From: Stutzerimonas stutzeri
Lineage (GTDB): Bacteria > Pseudomonadota > Gammaproteobacteria > Pseudomonadales > Pseudomonadaceae
Assembly (NCBI GenBank): GCA_002339675.1
Contig: DDKB01000008.1
Location: 62,001 to 126,000, forward strand
Direction: 5' to 3'
Length of the DNA: 64,000 bases
Under the pieces are notes generated by a model. That model was not told where the DNA came from. It did not search any database and worked only from the letters and a program-made list of their open reading frames with translations. The translations under genes were made by a program, and so were the position numbers. Positions 54,530 to 63,010 of the stretch are shown here, piece by piece. Positions within the stretch are counted from its first letter, which is position 1. Every line of letters begins with the position of its first letter.

Positions 54530-54838
54530 CTACAGCACCTCGACCGGGAGTGCCCGGATCAGCAGCTGCTCCTGACGGAAACGACGCTCCAGCGTCGTCC
54601 GGTATTGGCGCCACCAGGCATGGTCGAGCGTGGCGGCCACCACCTCGTAGATCAGCAGGTCGTCGCGTACGGCGTGGCTGTCGTCGTCGCGCCACAGGCC
54701 CTTGACCGGCGCGCGGGTGTGCGCCGTGAGCCCGCCGAACCTGGCAGTGAGCTCCTCGCGCACCTGGCCGAAGAGGTCGGCAGGCAGGGCTTCCTGGTCG
54801 TTGTCGTACAGCGGCAGCAGCAACTGAATCAAATGCAT
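54530..54838 (-). CDS. Hypothetical protein, 102 residues
   Basis: MHLIQLLLPLYDNDQEALPADLFGQVREEL... in outline; a small soluble protein with RFGGLTAHTRAPVKGLWRDDD and a C-terminal RRFRQEQLLIRALPVEVL. The pattern resembles small conserved proteins with a ferredoxin-like dimeric alpha-beta fold, but I do not recognise a named family. The start at 54838 was chosen because GGAGCCCGCC directly precedes it. Confidence 0.75.
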   Translation of the reverse strand: MHLIQLLLPLYDNDQEALPADLFGQVREELTARFGGLTAHTRAPVKGLWRDDDSHAVRDDLLIYEVVAATLDHAWWRQYRTTLERRFRQEQLLIRALPVEVL

Positions 54839-55023
54839 GGCGGGCTCCATGACGGATCTGGCGCAGGATTGGACCCTGTCCGGACAAGCCCGATGCCGGC
54901 CTGCGGACAGGCGGCAGCGTTGGCTGTTGCCACGTCACCAACGAAACGGGCCAGCACCGGCGGCGAATTCATCAGCGCCGTTAGACTCCAACGCTCATGA
55001 ATAGCCACTGGAGGCCGTTGGCG

Positions 55024-55350
55024 ATGGAATCTACAAGCCCACTGATCCGCGCGCTGCAGAGCGCCCAGGACATCACCTCACGCTGGTCCGACGGCGAACT
55101 GGGCGCCGAGCAGGCGCAGCACGCCCTCAAGGCACTGTTCCAGCAGTGGCCGCCGGGCGATGCCACCAGCGAGGCCGAGCAGGTCGCCGCGGCTTCGCTT
55201 CATGCGGCGCGCATCGCCTTCGAGGACTGGCAGCAGCGCGGTGAGAACTGCGACGAGCTGGTGACGCAACTGCGCTGGATCCTCGACCCGTCGAAGGACG
55301 GCGTCACCGATCCGGCGCTCAACGTCTACGCGCCACAACGCCCCGAGTGA
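55024..55350 (+). CDS. Hypothetical helical protein, 108 residues
   Basis: MESTSPLIRALQSAQDITSRW... in outline, an alpha-helical acidic protein ending in LNVYAPQRPE, without signal, membrane segment or known motif. The start at 55024 has GGAGG nine bases upstream. Convergent with the kinase/phosphatase gene, ending ten bases before its stop. Function unknown. Confidence 0.7.
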   Translation: MESTSPLIRALQSAQDITSRWSDGELGAEQAQHALKALFQQWPPGDATSEAEQVAAASLHAARIAFEDWQQRGENCDELVTQLRWILDPSKDGVTDPALNVYAPQRPE

Positions 55351-55359
55351 GTCCGGCGC

Positions 55360-57081
55360 TCAGCGCACCAACAGCCCGACTAGGATGAGCGCCAACACCA
55401 CGGACACGCCCTGCCAGAACAGCACAGGGTTACGCTCCATCAGCGGCGGCCGCGCCTTGGCAAGGAAGGCCGCGTTGGGCTGGCGCAGCTCGAAGACGAA
55501 TTCCGACAGATCCTCGTAGCGCTTGCACGGGTCGGGATGCAACGCCTTGCGCAGCACGTCGTCGATCCAGGCCGGAATGCCGCGGTCGTGCTCGCGAATC
55601 GGCTGGTAGCTGAGCCTGTTCTGCGCTGCTCGGGTGCGACACTGCGCGACCTGGGTGCCGTAGGGCAGTTTTCCACTGAGCATCTGATAGGTGAGGACCG
55701 CCAGGGAGAACTGATCCGAGCGCGGCGTGCCGCTTTCGCCGAGGAAGTACTCCGGCGCGGTGTAGGGCGCGGTGCCGAGCAGGTCGCTGCGCTCGAGCGG
55801 TGAAGCGATCTCCAGCAGCCCGGCGACGCGCGCCGAGCCGAAATCGATGATCTTGACCGTACCGGTGGCGTCGATCATGACGTTCGCCGGGCGCAGGTCC
55901 TGGTGCAGCATCTCCAGCCGGTGAAAGGCACGCAGCCCCTTGGCGACCTGCTCGACGATGCCGCGCACCGTTTCCAGCTCCGGCTGCGGGTGGTCGATCA
56001 TCCATTGGGCCAGCGTCTGGCCCTCGATGAATTCGCTGACGCCATACAGGTAGCGCCGCTTGCGGGTCTGCAGGCACGGCTTGGCCACGTGTGCGCTGTC
56101 GATCCGCCGTGCGACCCATTCCTCGGTCAGGAAGCGCTCGAGGTAGGCGGCATCGCGCTGCAGGTCGATCGAGGGCGTCTTGATCACCACCCTGGCCTGG
56201 CTGTCATCGTCGATCGCGAGATACACATGGCTGCGGTTGCTGGCGTGCAGTTCGCGCACGATGGTGTAGCCATCGAACGATGCCCGCGCCTCGAGCACCG
56301 ACGGGAAGGGCAGTTCGGTCAGCTGCTGGTAGCGCTCGTCGGCCTGCTGCAAGGGCAGGGCCTCGATGCGCAGGATCTGCACCGTGAGGTTGTCGTCGCT
56401 ACCTTGGTCCAAGGCCTGTTGGACGATGGCCCGGGCGGCGGCGTCCAGGTCATCGGGATTATGGGCAATGGCACCGATCATCGACGCCGCGCTGATGTAT
56501 TCGTAGACACCATCGGTGGCAAGAATGAAGACGTCGCTGACCTCGACCGGCTCGGCGCGGTAATCCGCCTCCAGCTGCGGATGGATGCCCAGCGCCCGGC
56601 TCAGATAGCTCTGGTCCTCACCCAGCCACAGGCGGTGATCCTGGGTCAGTTGCTCCAGCGCCGTGCCCTGGACGCGATAGATGCGCGAGTCGCCGGCGTG
56701 GAAGATATGCGCGGTGGTGGATTTGATCACCAGCGCACTGAAGGTGCAGACGTAGCCGCGGTCCGGGTCGAAGCGATAGGGGCTGTGCTGCCCCTGCGCA
56801 TGCAGCCAGGAGTTGGTCGCCATCAACACCCGCTGCGCGGAAGTCTTGACCGACCAGGCGTCGGAGGTGCTGTAGTAGTCGGCGAAGAAGCCGGTGACAG
56901 CCGATTCGCTGGCGATATGACTGACGGCGCTGCTGCTGATGCCGTCGGCCAGGGCGATGGCAATGCCCTTGCTGCTTCGTTGTGGTTCATCGGGAATGTA
57001 GACGCCGTGGAAATCCTGGTTGGTTTCCTTCACGCCCTTGTCGCTGCATTGACCCACCGAAATCTTGAGTTGACTGCTCAT
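55360..57081 (-). CDS. PP2C phosphatase fused to Ser/Thr protein kinase, C-terminal membrane anchor
   Basis: 573 residues. N-terminal PP2C domain (about 5-240): ALADGISSSAVSH, HAGDSRIYR, ATDGVYEYIS, GSDDNLTVQ. Ser/Thr kinase domain (about 270-535): ATP-site Lys in RVVIKTP, catalytic loop HQDLRPANVMID, DFG in IIDFGSARV, APE-like TAPEYFLG; the glycine loop is degenerate. A final hydrophobic helix anchors it. In Pseudomonas aeruginosa a similar gene sits beside nirB and nasA, so a role in nitrate/nitrite assimilation is likely. It lies on the same strand as nirB-nirD-FNT but is separated from them by a 414-base repeat region. Confidence 0.9.
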   Translation of the reverse strand: MSSQLKISVGQCSDKGVKETNQDFHGVYIPDEPQRSSKGIAIALADGISSSAVSHIASESAVTGFFADYYSTSDAWSVKTSAQRVLMATNSWLHAQGQHSPYRFDPDRGYVCTFSALVIKSTTAHIFHAGDSRIYRVQGTALEQLTQDHRLWLGEDQSYLSRALGIHPQLEADYRAEPVEVSDVFILATDGVYEYISAASMIGAIAHNPDDLDAAARAIVQQALDQGSDDNLTVQILRIEALPLQQADERYQQLTELPFPSVLEARASFDGYTIVRELHASNRSHVYLAIDDDSQARVVIKTPSIDLQRDAAYLERFLTEEWVARRIDSAHVAKPCLQTRKRRYLYGVSEFIEGQTLAQWMIDHPQPELETVRGIVEQVAKGLRAFHRLEMLHQDLRPANVMIDATGTVKIIDFGSARVAGLLEIASPLERSDLLGTAPYTAPEYFLGESGTPRSDQFSLAVLTYQMLSGKLPYGTQVAQCRTRAAQNRLSYQPIREHDRGIPAWIDDVLRKALHPDPCKRYEDLSEFVFELRQPNAAFLAKARPPLMERNPVLFWQGVSVVLALILVGLLVR

Positions 57082-57141
57082 GTGCTCGAAATCTGGCCCA
57101 ACCCAGCCTTGCGCTTATCGCTGCTGGCTTGCTGTTGCTGT

Positions 57142-57479
57142 TGTAGGAGCCAGCTTGCTGGCGAAGCTTGTCTGCCGTCGCGCTTGATCGCGGTGTTCGC
57201 TCGGCTGTTCGCGAGCAAGCTCGCTCCTACAGGAAATGTGCGCTGTTGCGAGCCGGCGTCACCCGCTGCCGGGTTGCTGTTGCTCTTGCTATTGCCCATG
57301 TAGGAGCCAGCTTGCTGGCGAAGCTTGTCTGCCGTCGCGCTTGATCGCGGTATTGGCTCGGCTGTTCGCGAGCAAGCTCGCTCCTACGGGAAAATGCGCT
57401 GTTGCGAGCCGGCGTCACCCGCTGCCGCGTTGCTGTTGCTCTTGCTATTGCCCTTGTAGGAGCCAGCTTGCTGGCGACG
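57142..57479. repeat. Tandem 157-base REP-pair repeats between FNT transporter and kinase genes
   Basis: A unit of 156-157 bases begins at 57142, 57299 and 57455 (third copy truncated after about 25 bases). Each unit has TGTAGGAGCCAGCTTGCTGG (head) and an inverted GCGAGCAAGCTCGCTCCTAC (tail), then GTTGCGAGCCGGCGTCACCC. Heads and tails can pair as large hairpins. This is a different REP family from that at 32 and 37 kb. The copies differ at few positions. The array fills most of the 414-base gap between the two genes. Confidence 0.88.
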
Positions 57480-57495
57480 CTTTTATCGCGTCGCT

Positions 57496-58311
57496 TCAGC
57501 GCACCAGCACTCGCTTGGCGCCAGTCTTGACGTGGGTGGTGTAAAGCGTCAGACCGGTAAAAGCCAGACCGCCCACCAGATTACCCAGCGCCGTGGGGAT
57601 CTCGTTCCAGATCATGTAGTCCATCACCGAGAAGCCGCCGCCCATGATCATCGCCGAGGGGAACAGGAACATGTTCACCACCGAATGCTCGAAGCCCATG
57701 AAGAAGAACAGCATGATCGGCATCCACATCGCGATCACCTTGCCGCTGACCGAGGTGGAGATCATCGCGCCGACCACGCCCATGGAGACCATCCAGTTGC
57801 AGAGCATGCCGCGCACGAAGATGGTGAACCAGCCGGCCAGGCCGTACTCGGCGTAGCCGAGCGTGCGGGCCTCGCCGATGTGCGCGATCTTCTCGCCGAT
57901 CGGCCCCGGTGAGGTGGAAAAGCCGTAGGTGAAGACAAAGGCCATCATCACGGCGACGGTCAACGCGCCGGCGAAGTTGCCGAGAAACACCAGCCCCCAA
58001 TTGCGCAGTACGCCATTGACCGTAACGCCTGGGCGCCGATCCAGCAGGGCCAGCGGCGTCAGCACGAATACGCCCGTCAGCAGGTCGAACCCCATCAGAT
58101 AAAGCATGACGAAGCCCACCGGGAAGAGCACGGCGCCAAGCAGCGGCGAGCCGGTCTGCACGGTAATGGTCACGGCGAATACAGCCGCCAGCGCGAGAAT
58201 GGCACCGGCCATGAAGGCACGGATGAGGGTGTCGCGGGTGGACATGTAAATCTTGGACTCACCCGCGTCGACCATCTTGGTGACGAATTCCGAAGGCACG
58301 AGATAGGACAT
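57496..58311 (-). CDS. Formate/nitrite transporter family protein, NirC-like
   Basis: 271 residues with six helices of the FNT channel fold. Features: LIRAFMAGAILALAAVFAV in outline, HMM-typical FLGNFAGALTV, LCNWMVSMGVVGAMISTSVSGK in outline, and GFEHSVVNMFLFPSAMIMGG in outline, with the conserved channel-lining residues. In this operon it most likely moves nitrite across the inner membrane. The start at 58311 has AGGGAAACTGAA before ATG. It follows nirD by 75 bases. Confidence 0.92.
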   Translation of the reverse strand: MSYLVPSEFVTKMVDAGESKIYMSTRDTLIRAFMAGAILALAAVFAVTITVQTGSPLLGAVLFPVGFVMLYLMGFDLLTGVFVLTPLALLDRRPGVTVNGVLRNWGLVFLGNFAGALTVAVMMAFVFTYGFSTSPGPIGEKIAHIGEARTLGYAEYGLAGWFTIFVRGMLCNWMVSMGVVGAMISTSVSGKVIAMWMPIMLFFFMGFEHSVVNMFLFPSAMIMGGGFSVMDYMIWNEIPTALGNLVGGLAFTGLTLYTTHVKTGAKRVLVR

Positions 58312-58386
58312 TTCAGTTTCCCTGGTTGTGTTGGCTGGGCAGGACTCGGCCTGCCATTGCGTATCGCTACCTGCCACTCGCTGCGG

Positions 58387-58764
58387 TCAGCGTGCGGCGA
58401 TTTCCACTGCGTCGCCGTTCAGGCGTGCGGGCCAGACTTTCAATTGTTGTTCCGGGTATTCCACGCAGCAGCCATCGGTGAGGCGAAAGTGCTGCTTGTA
58501 CAGCGGCGAGGCGACCACCAGCTCCCCCTTGAGCTGCCCCACAATGCCGCGCCCGATCACGTTGGCGCCCGATTTAGGGTCCTTGTTGGCGATGGCGAAC
58601 ACCTGTTCGCCGGTCTCGCCCTGGGGCAGGTGAAACAGTGCAACTTGCTGGCCATCGAGCCAGGCGACCACACCCGAATGGGCGACGAGGTCGCGGCGGC
58701 TGCACAGCGCGCGCCAGTTAGTGGACTCATGCGGTTGCTTGCGTACGGCGTTGGACTGGCTCAT
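58387..58764 (-). CDS. nirD: Assimilatory nitrite reductase [NAD(P)H] small subunit
   Basis: 125 residues of the Rieske-like NirD fold but without the cluster Cys/His ligands, as is normal for NirD. Segments: VVAWLDGQQVALFHLP, IANKDPKSGANVIGRGIVG in outline and VVASPLYKQHFRLTDGCCVEYPEQ in outline. It supports NirB in the six-electron reduction of nitrite to ammonium. Its ATG overlaps the nirB stop by one... base group TCAT/ATGA, so the two are translationally coupled. Confidence 0.95.
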   Translation of the reverse strand: MSQSNAVRKQPHESTNWRALCSRRDLVAHSGVVAWLDGQQVALFHLPQGETGEQVFAIANKDPKSGANVIGRGIVGQLKGELVVASPLYKQHFRLTDGCCVEYPEQQLKVWPARLNGDAVEIAAR

Positions 58765-61337
58765 CAGAGCACCTCCTCGGTGACGGGAATCAGGTGAAGT
58801 TCATGTGCGTGCACCGGCCGGCGCTGGCCGCGTTCCCTGACGAAGTGGACGTCCGGGTCGCCGCGCTGGTCGTTGACGAAGGTGCGGAAGCGCTTGAGCT
58901 TTTCCGGGTCCTTGATGGCGTTGGCCCATTCGCATTCGTAGCGATCGACCACCAGCTGCATCTGCGCTTCCAGCTCGGTCGCAAGATTCAGGCTGTCGTC
59001 GATGATGACTTGCTTGAGGTAATCGAGGCCGCCTTCGAGCGATTCGCGCCACACCGAGGTGCGCTGCAGCTTGTCCGCGGTGCGGATGTAGAACATCAGG
59101 AAGCGATCGATGTAGCGGATCAGCGTTTCGTCATCGAGGTCGGTGGCGAACAGCTCGGCGTGACGCGGACGCATGCCGCCGTTGCCTGCGACATACAGGT
59201 TCCAGCCGTTTTCGGTGGCGATCACACCGATGTCCTTGCTCTGCGCCTCGGCGCATTCGCGGGTGCAGCCGGAAACCCCGAATTTGATCTTGTGCGGCGA
59301 GCGCAGGCCCTTGTAGCGATCCTCCAGCCGTAATGCCATGCCGACGCTGTCCTGCACGCCGTAGCGGCACCAGGTGCTGCCGACGCAGGATTTCACCGTG
59401 CGCAGCGACTTGCCGTAGGCGTGACCGGTCTCGAAGCCGGCCTCGATCAGTTCGCCCCAGATGTCAGGCAGTTCGTGCAGCTGGGCGCCGAAGAGGTCGA
59501 TGCGCTGGCCGCCGGTGATCTTGGTGTAGAGGTCGTATTTCTTCGCCACGGCACCGAGCGCGATCAGCTTGTCCGGCGTGATTTCACCACCGGCGATGCG
59601 CGGCACCACCGAGTAGGTGCCGTTCTTCTGCATGTTCGCCATGAAGGTGTCGTTGGTGTCCTGCAGCGGGATCAGCCCCGGATCGGTGATCGGCTGGTTC
59701 CAGCAGGAGGCGAGGATCGATCCCACGGCGGGCTTGCAGATATCGCAGCCGGTGTGGCCGCGGCCATGCTTGGCCAGCAGCTCGTTGAAACTGATGATGC
59801 CCTCGACGCGAACGATCCCGTACAGCTCCTGGCGGGTGTGGGCGAAGTGTTCGCACAGGCTTTTGTCCACCTCGACGCCGCGGGCAGTCAGTTCATGCTC
59901 GAAGACTTGCTTGAGCAGTGCCGAGCAACCGCCGCAGCCGGTGCCGGCCTTGGTCGCGGCCTTCAGCTCGCCGAGATCGGTGAGGCCGGCATCGACCTGG
60001 CAGCACACCGCGCCCTTGGTGACGTTGTGGCAAGAGCAAATGGTTGCGGTGTCGGGCAGGGCGTCCGCGCCGAGCGTCGGCGCGCCATCCGACAGCGGCA
60101 GGATCAGGCTGGACGGATCGGCCGGCAGCTTGATGCCGTTCTGCGCGTATTGCAGCAGGGTGTCGTAGTAGCTGTTGTCACCGATCAGCACCGCACCTAT
60201 GACGCGTTTGCCGTCCTCCGACAGCACCAGACGGCGGTAGCTGGCGTTGGCTTCGTCGATGAAGCGATAGCTTTTGGCGCCAGGCGTGGCGGCATGGGCG
60301 TCGCCGATGGAGCCGACATCGACGCCGAGCAACTTGAGCTTGGTCGACATGTCCGCGCCGGCGAAGGGCTGGTGCGGTTCGCCGCAAAGCAGGGCGGCCA
60401 GGTTGCGTGCCATGGTGTAGCCGGGCGCGACCAGGCCGAAGACCATGCCGTTCCAGGACGCGCATTCGCCGATGGCGAAGATCGACGGGTCGCTGGTGCG
60501 GTAGTCGGCGTCGATCACGATGCCGCCGCGCGGTGCGATTGCCAGCTCTGCGCTGCGCCCCAGCGCATCCTGCGGGCGGATGCCGGCAGAGAACACGATC
60601 AGGTCGGTTTCCAGGTACTCACATCTACCGTCAGCGCCATCGTTGAAGTTCATCCGGTAGGCGTATTCCTCGCCGATGACGATCTCCTGGGTGGCGCGGG
60701 CCAGATGCACGCCGACGCCCAGCGCCTCGATGCGGGCCTTGAGTGCGGCGCCACCTTCCTCGTCCAGCTGCACCGGCATCAGGCGCGGGGCGAACTCGAC
60801 CACATGGGCTTCGAGGCCGAGCGACTTGAGCGCGTTGGCGGCTTCCAGACCGAGCAGGCCGCCCCCGACCACGACGCCACGCTTGGCATTGCTGGCCGCG
60901 GCGCGGATGGCATCGAGGTCATCGAGGGTGCGGTAGACCAGGCGCGAGTTGCCTTCGGCGCCCGGAATCGGCGGCACGAAGGGGTAGGAACCGGTGGCCA
61001 GAATCAGTTTGTCGTAGGCCTGGCGGCCGTCGTTGGTGACCACCTCCTTGCGCTCGCGGTCGATTTCCAGCACCTGCACGCCGAGGTGAATGTGTACGCC
61101 GTGAGCGGCGTAATAGTCCGCTTCGCATAGGGCCAGGGAGTCGGCATCGCGGCCGCCGAAGTACTCGGACAGATGCACCCGGTCATAGGCCCGCTGGCGC
61201 TCTTCGCCATACACATGGATCTGGTACTGGCCCAGCGCGCCGCGCTCGACCAGTTGCTCGACGCAGTGATGCCCCACCATGCCGTTGCCGATGACGATCA
61301 GCGTTTCACTTTTGAGCGGGGTGACGATTGCGTTCAT
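58764..61337 (-). CDS. nirB: Assimilatory nitrite reductase [NAD(P)H] large subunit
   Basis: 857 residues. Order: FAD/NAD(P)H-binding domains (1-400; ETLIVIGNGMVGHH, KRGVVVGGGLLGLEAA), BFD-like [2Fe-2S] domain with TICSCHNVTKG and GTGCGGC (about 425-480), then nitrite/sulfite reductase domains with the sirohaem-[4Fe-4S] cysteines in KSCVGSTWCRYG and SGCTRECAEAQ (about 660-715). It reduces nitrite to ammonium in the cytoplasm for nitrogen assimilation. The start at 61337 has GGAGG. The leader upstream carries a sigma-54-type promoter, ANTAR-like hairpins and a terminator, indicating control by nitrogen limitation and nitrate/nitrite. Confidence 0.96.
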   Translation of the reverse strand: MNAIVTPLKSETLIVIGNGMVGHHCVEQLVERGALGQYQIHVYGEERQRAYDRVHLSEYFGGRDADSLALCEADYYAAHGVHIHLGVQVLEIDRERKEVVTNDGRQAYDKLILATGSYPFVPPIPGAEGNSRLVYRTLDDLDAIRAAASNAKRGVVVGGGLLGLEAANALKSLGLEAHVVEFAPRLMPVQLDEEGGAALKARIEALGVGVHLARATQEIVIGEEYAYRMNFNDGADGRCEYLETDLIVFSAGIRPQDALGRSAELAIAPRGGIVIDADYRTSDPSIFAIGECASWNGMVFGLVAPGYTMARNLAALLCGEPHQPFAGADMSTKLKLLGVDVGSIGDAHAATPGAKSYRFIDEANASYRRLVLSEDGKRVIGAVLIGDNSYYDTLLQYAQNGIKLPADPSSLILPLSDGAPTLGADALPDTATICSCHNVTKGAVCCQVDAGLTDLGELKAATKAGTGCGGCSALLKQVFEHELTARGVEVDKSLCEHFAHTRQELYGIVRVEGIISFNELLAKHGRGHTGCDICKPAVGSILASCWNQPITDPGLIPLQDTNDTFMANMQKNGTYSVVPRIAGGEITPDKLIALGAVAKKYDLYTKITGGQRIDLFGAQLHELPDIWGELIEAGFETGHAYGKSLRTVKSCVGSTWCRYGVQDSVGMALRLEDRYKGLRSPHKIKFGVSGCTRECAEAQSKDIGVIATENGWNLYVAGNGGMRPRHAELFATDLDDETLIRYIDRFLMFYIRTADKLQRTSVWRESLEGGLDYLKQVIIDDSLNLATELEAQMQLVVDRYECEWANAIKDPEKLKRFRTFVNDQRGDPDVHFVRERGQRRPVHAHELHLIPVTEEVL

Positions 61338-61374
61338 GCCGGTTCCTCCGTCGAAGCCGTGTTCGGCGTCGTCG

Positions 61375-61423
61375 TACAAAAACAAAAAGGCGCCTGGAGC
61401 TGTCGGGCAGCTCCAGGCGCCTT
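61375..61423 (-). terminator. Intrinsic terminator inside the nirB leader (attenuator)
   Basis: On the minus strand a 16-bp stem AAGGCGCCTGGAGCTG / CAGCTCCAGGCGCCTT with a five-base loop is followed by TTTGTTTTTG, only about 40 bases before the nirB start and downstream of its promoter. Placed there it must be an attenuator that needs antitermination for nirB expression. Confidence 0.88.
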
Positions 61424-61504
61424 TGCCTGGTATTCGTAAGGTGTGGAGGTGACTGTTCGAGCCTCGTTGCCCGTCGCACCTGTCCCGCGCCGTTTATGGC
61501 TGAT

Positions 61505-61547
61505 GGTCTTCGCTGACCGCGGGAAGCTCTGCCGAATCGCTCGGCAG
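61505..61547 (-). ncRNA. ANTAR-responsive two-hairpin antiterminator element (NasT/NasR type) in nirB leader
   Basis: On the minus strand hairpin 1 (61547-61529) is CTGCCGA-GCGAT-TCGGCAG and hairpin 2 (61518-61505) is GGTC-AGCGAA-GACC, separated by ten bases. Both apical loops carry AGCGA, with A at position 1 and G at position 4 of the hexaloop, the known ANTAR-protein recognition pattern. A terminator follows about 80 bases later. nasR- and nasT-type ANTAR proteins regulate nitrite/nitrate assimilation operons this way. No nasT gene is in the window. Confidence 0.72.
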
Positions 61548-61564
61548 GCGTTGCTTAGGTGTTT

Positions 61565-61579
61565 GCAGGTTGCGTGCCA
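61565..61579 (-). promoter_or_regulatory. Sigma-54-type promoter of nirB
   Basis: Minus strand TGGCACG-CAAC-CTGC matches the consensus TGGCACG-N4-TTGC with one mismatch and the correct GG-to-GC spacing. Transcription would start near 61553, six bases before the first ANTAR-like hairpin, giving a leader of about 215 bases. Confidence 0.75.
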
Positions 61580-61885
61580 GCGGGAGAGAGATGTTCCGCG
61601 ATCGGGGGCGCTGAACAGAAGCTCGACGGAACTGCTGGGCTGGGCGCAGCCCTACGGACGGATTGGCGGGCGGCTTCGTCAGCAGGGTGACCACGCCGCT
61701 GCGCGCCAGCTCGGCGATGTCGCTGAACCACAAAGGTGCGGCGCTTGGCGTGCGCTCCCTTTTTTGGGGCGACCTTCCTGGCGCAATTGCGGATAAGCCT
61801 CCTCGGCGCCTCGGCTCGCCAAATCGAAGAGGGGTGGGCTTCAGCCCACTAACGGATGCCTCAACCGATCAGCGACTGGCCGCTG
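61580..61885. other. Non-coding region upstream of the nirB promoter
   Basis: No supported gene. A reading frame on the minus strand (61733 down to 61494) has no ribosome binding site and runs into the leader. A perfect small hairpin GTGGGCT-TC-AGCCCAC lies at about 61833-61848. I could not identify an NtrC site with confidence. Confidence 0.45.
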
Positions 61886-62920
61886 TCACGCCTCGTCCAC
61901 CCGCACCACCAGCTTGCCAAAGTTCTTACCTTCGAGCAGGCCGATAAAAGCGTCGGGCGCGTTTTCCAGGCCTTCGACGATCTGCTCGCGGTATTTGATC
62001 TTGCCCTCGGCGTACCAGGTGCCCATCTCGCGGGCGAACTCATCGTAGCGGTGGCCGTAGTCGTTGAAGATGATGAAGCCCTGCATGCGCATGCGCTTCT
62101 TCAGAATGGTGTCGAGTAGCAACGGCAAGCGATCCGGCCCGTCAGGCAGCTCGGTGCTGTTGTATTGCGCCACCACGCCGCACACCGGTACCCGGGCGCT
62201 GGTGTTGAGCAGCGGCAGCACCGCGTCGAAGACCCTGCCGCCGACATTCTCGAAATACACGTCGATGCCGTCCGGGCACTGCGCCGCCAGGTGCTGCGCG
62301 AAGCCCTCGGCGCGGTGGTCGACGCAGGCATCGAAGCCGAGCGTCTCGACCGCATGCCGACATTTTTCCGGCCCGCCGGCGATCCCCACCACCCGACAGC
62401 CCTTGAGCTTGCCAATCTGCCCGACCGTGGCGCCGACCGGCCCGGTGGCGGCTGCCACCACGAGGGTTTCGCCGGCCTGCGGTTGGCCGATGTCGAGCAG
62501 CCCCATGTAGGCTGTGAAGCCGGGCATGCCCAGGACGCCGAGGGCGTGCGAGGGGTGCGGCATGTCCGCGGCGAGGCGGATCAGCCCCTGGCCGTCGGAC
62601 AGCGCATAGTCCTGCCAGCCATTGCCGCTGAGCACCAGTTCGCCAGCCTGGTAGCCCGGGTGCCGGGACTCGACCACCTCACTCACCGTGCCGCCGACCA
62701 TGACGTCGCCAACCTCCATTGGCGGGGCATAGGACGGGCCCGCGCTCATGCGGCCGCGCATGTACGGGTCCAGCGAGAGAAAGCGGGTCCGGAGCAGCAG
62801 CTGCCCATCGCCCGGCTCGGGGACCGGGCCGGTCTCCAGGCGGAAGTTCTCGGCAGCCGGTGCGCCGTGCGGGCGGGAGGCGAGGCGGATGCTGCGGTTG
62901 TGCGCGGTGTGGGGCGACAT
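61886..62920 (-). CDS. NADP-dependent MDR oxidoreductase (zinc-independent, CurA/leukotriene B4 dehydrogenase-like)
   Basis: 344 residues. N-terminal GroES-like domain (RTRFLSLDPYMRGRMSAGPSYAPP in outline) typical of the YncB/CurA group and lacking the catalytic zinc ligands; cofactor domain with TLVVAAATGPVGATVGQIGKLKGCRVVGIAG in outline; C-terminal IVEGLENAPDAFIGLLEGKNFGKLVVRV in outline. It probably reduces alpha,beta-unsaturated ketones or quinones with NADPH. The start has GGAG five bases before ATG. Stand-alone gene. Confidence 0.92.
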   Translation of the reverse strand: MSPHTAHNRSIRLASRPHGAPAAENFRLETGPVPEPGDGQLLLRTRFLSLDPYMRGRMSAGPSYAPPMEVGDVMVGGTVSEVVESRHPGYQAGELVLSGNGWQDYALSDGQGLIRLAADMPHPSHALGVLGMPGFTAYMGLLDIGQPQAGETLVVAAATGPVGATVGQIGKLKGCRVVGIAGGPEKCRHAVETLGFDACVDHRAEGFAQHLAAQCPDGIDVYFENVGGRVFDAVLPLLNTSARVPVCGVVAQYNSTELPDGPDRLPLLLDTILKKRMRMQGFIIFNDYGHRYDEFAREMGTWYAEGKIKYREQIVEGLENAPDAFIGLLEGKNFGKLVVRVDEA

Positions 62921-63010
62921 GGAGACTCCAGAAAATAGACAGATCGATAGACAGGGAACCTGGCGTCGCCAGCCGCGTCGAGGCGACGTGAGCAGGCTGC
63001 GTACGATGCG

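Noticed and set aside
54301..54575. Plus-strand open frames between the SH3 protein and the 102-residue hypothetical
   Set aside because: No ribosome binding site, they overlap the better-supported minus-strand gene, and no family pattern is visible.
61494..61733. A 79-codon minus-strand frame upstream of nirB
   Set aside because: It overlaps the sigma-54 promoter and ANTAR-like hairpins, lacks a ribosome binding site and matches nothing I recognise.
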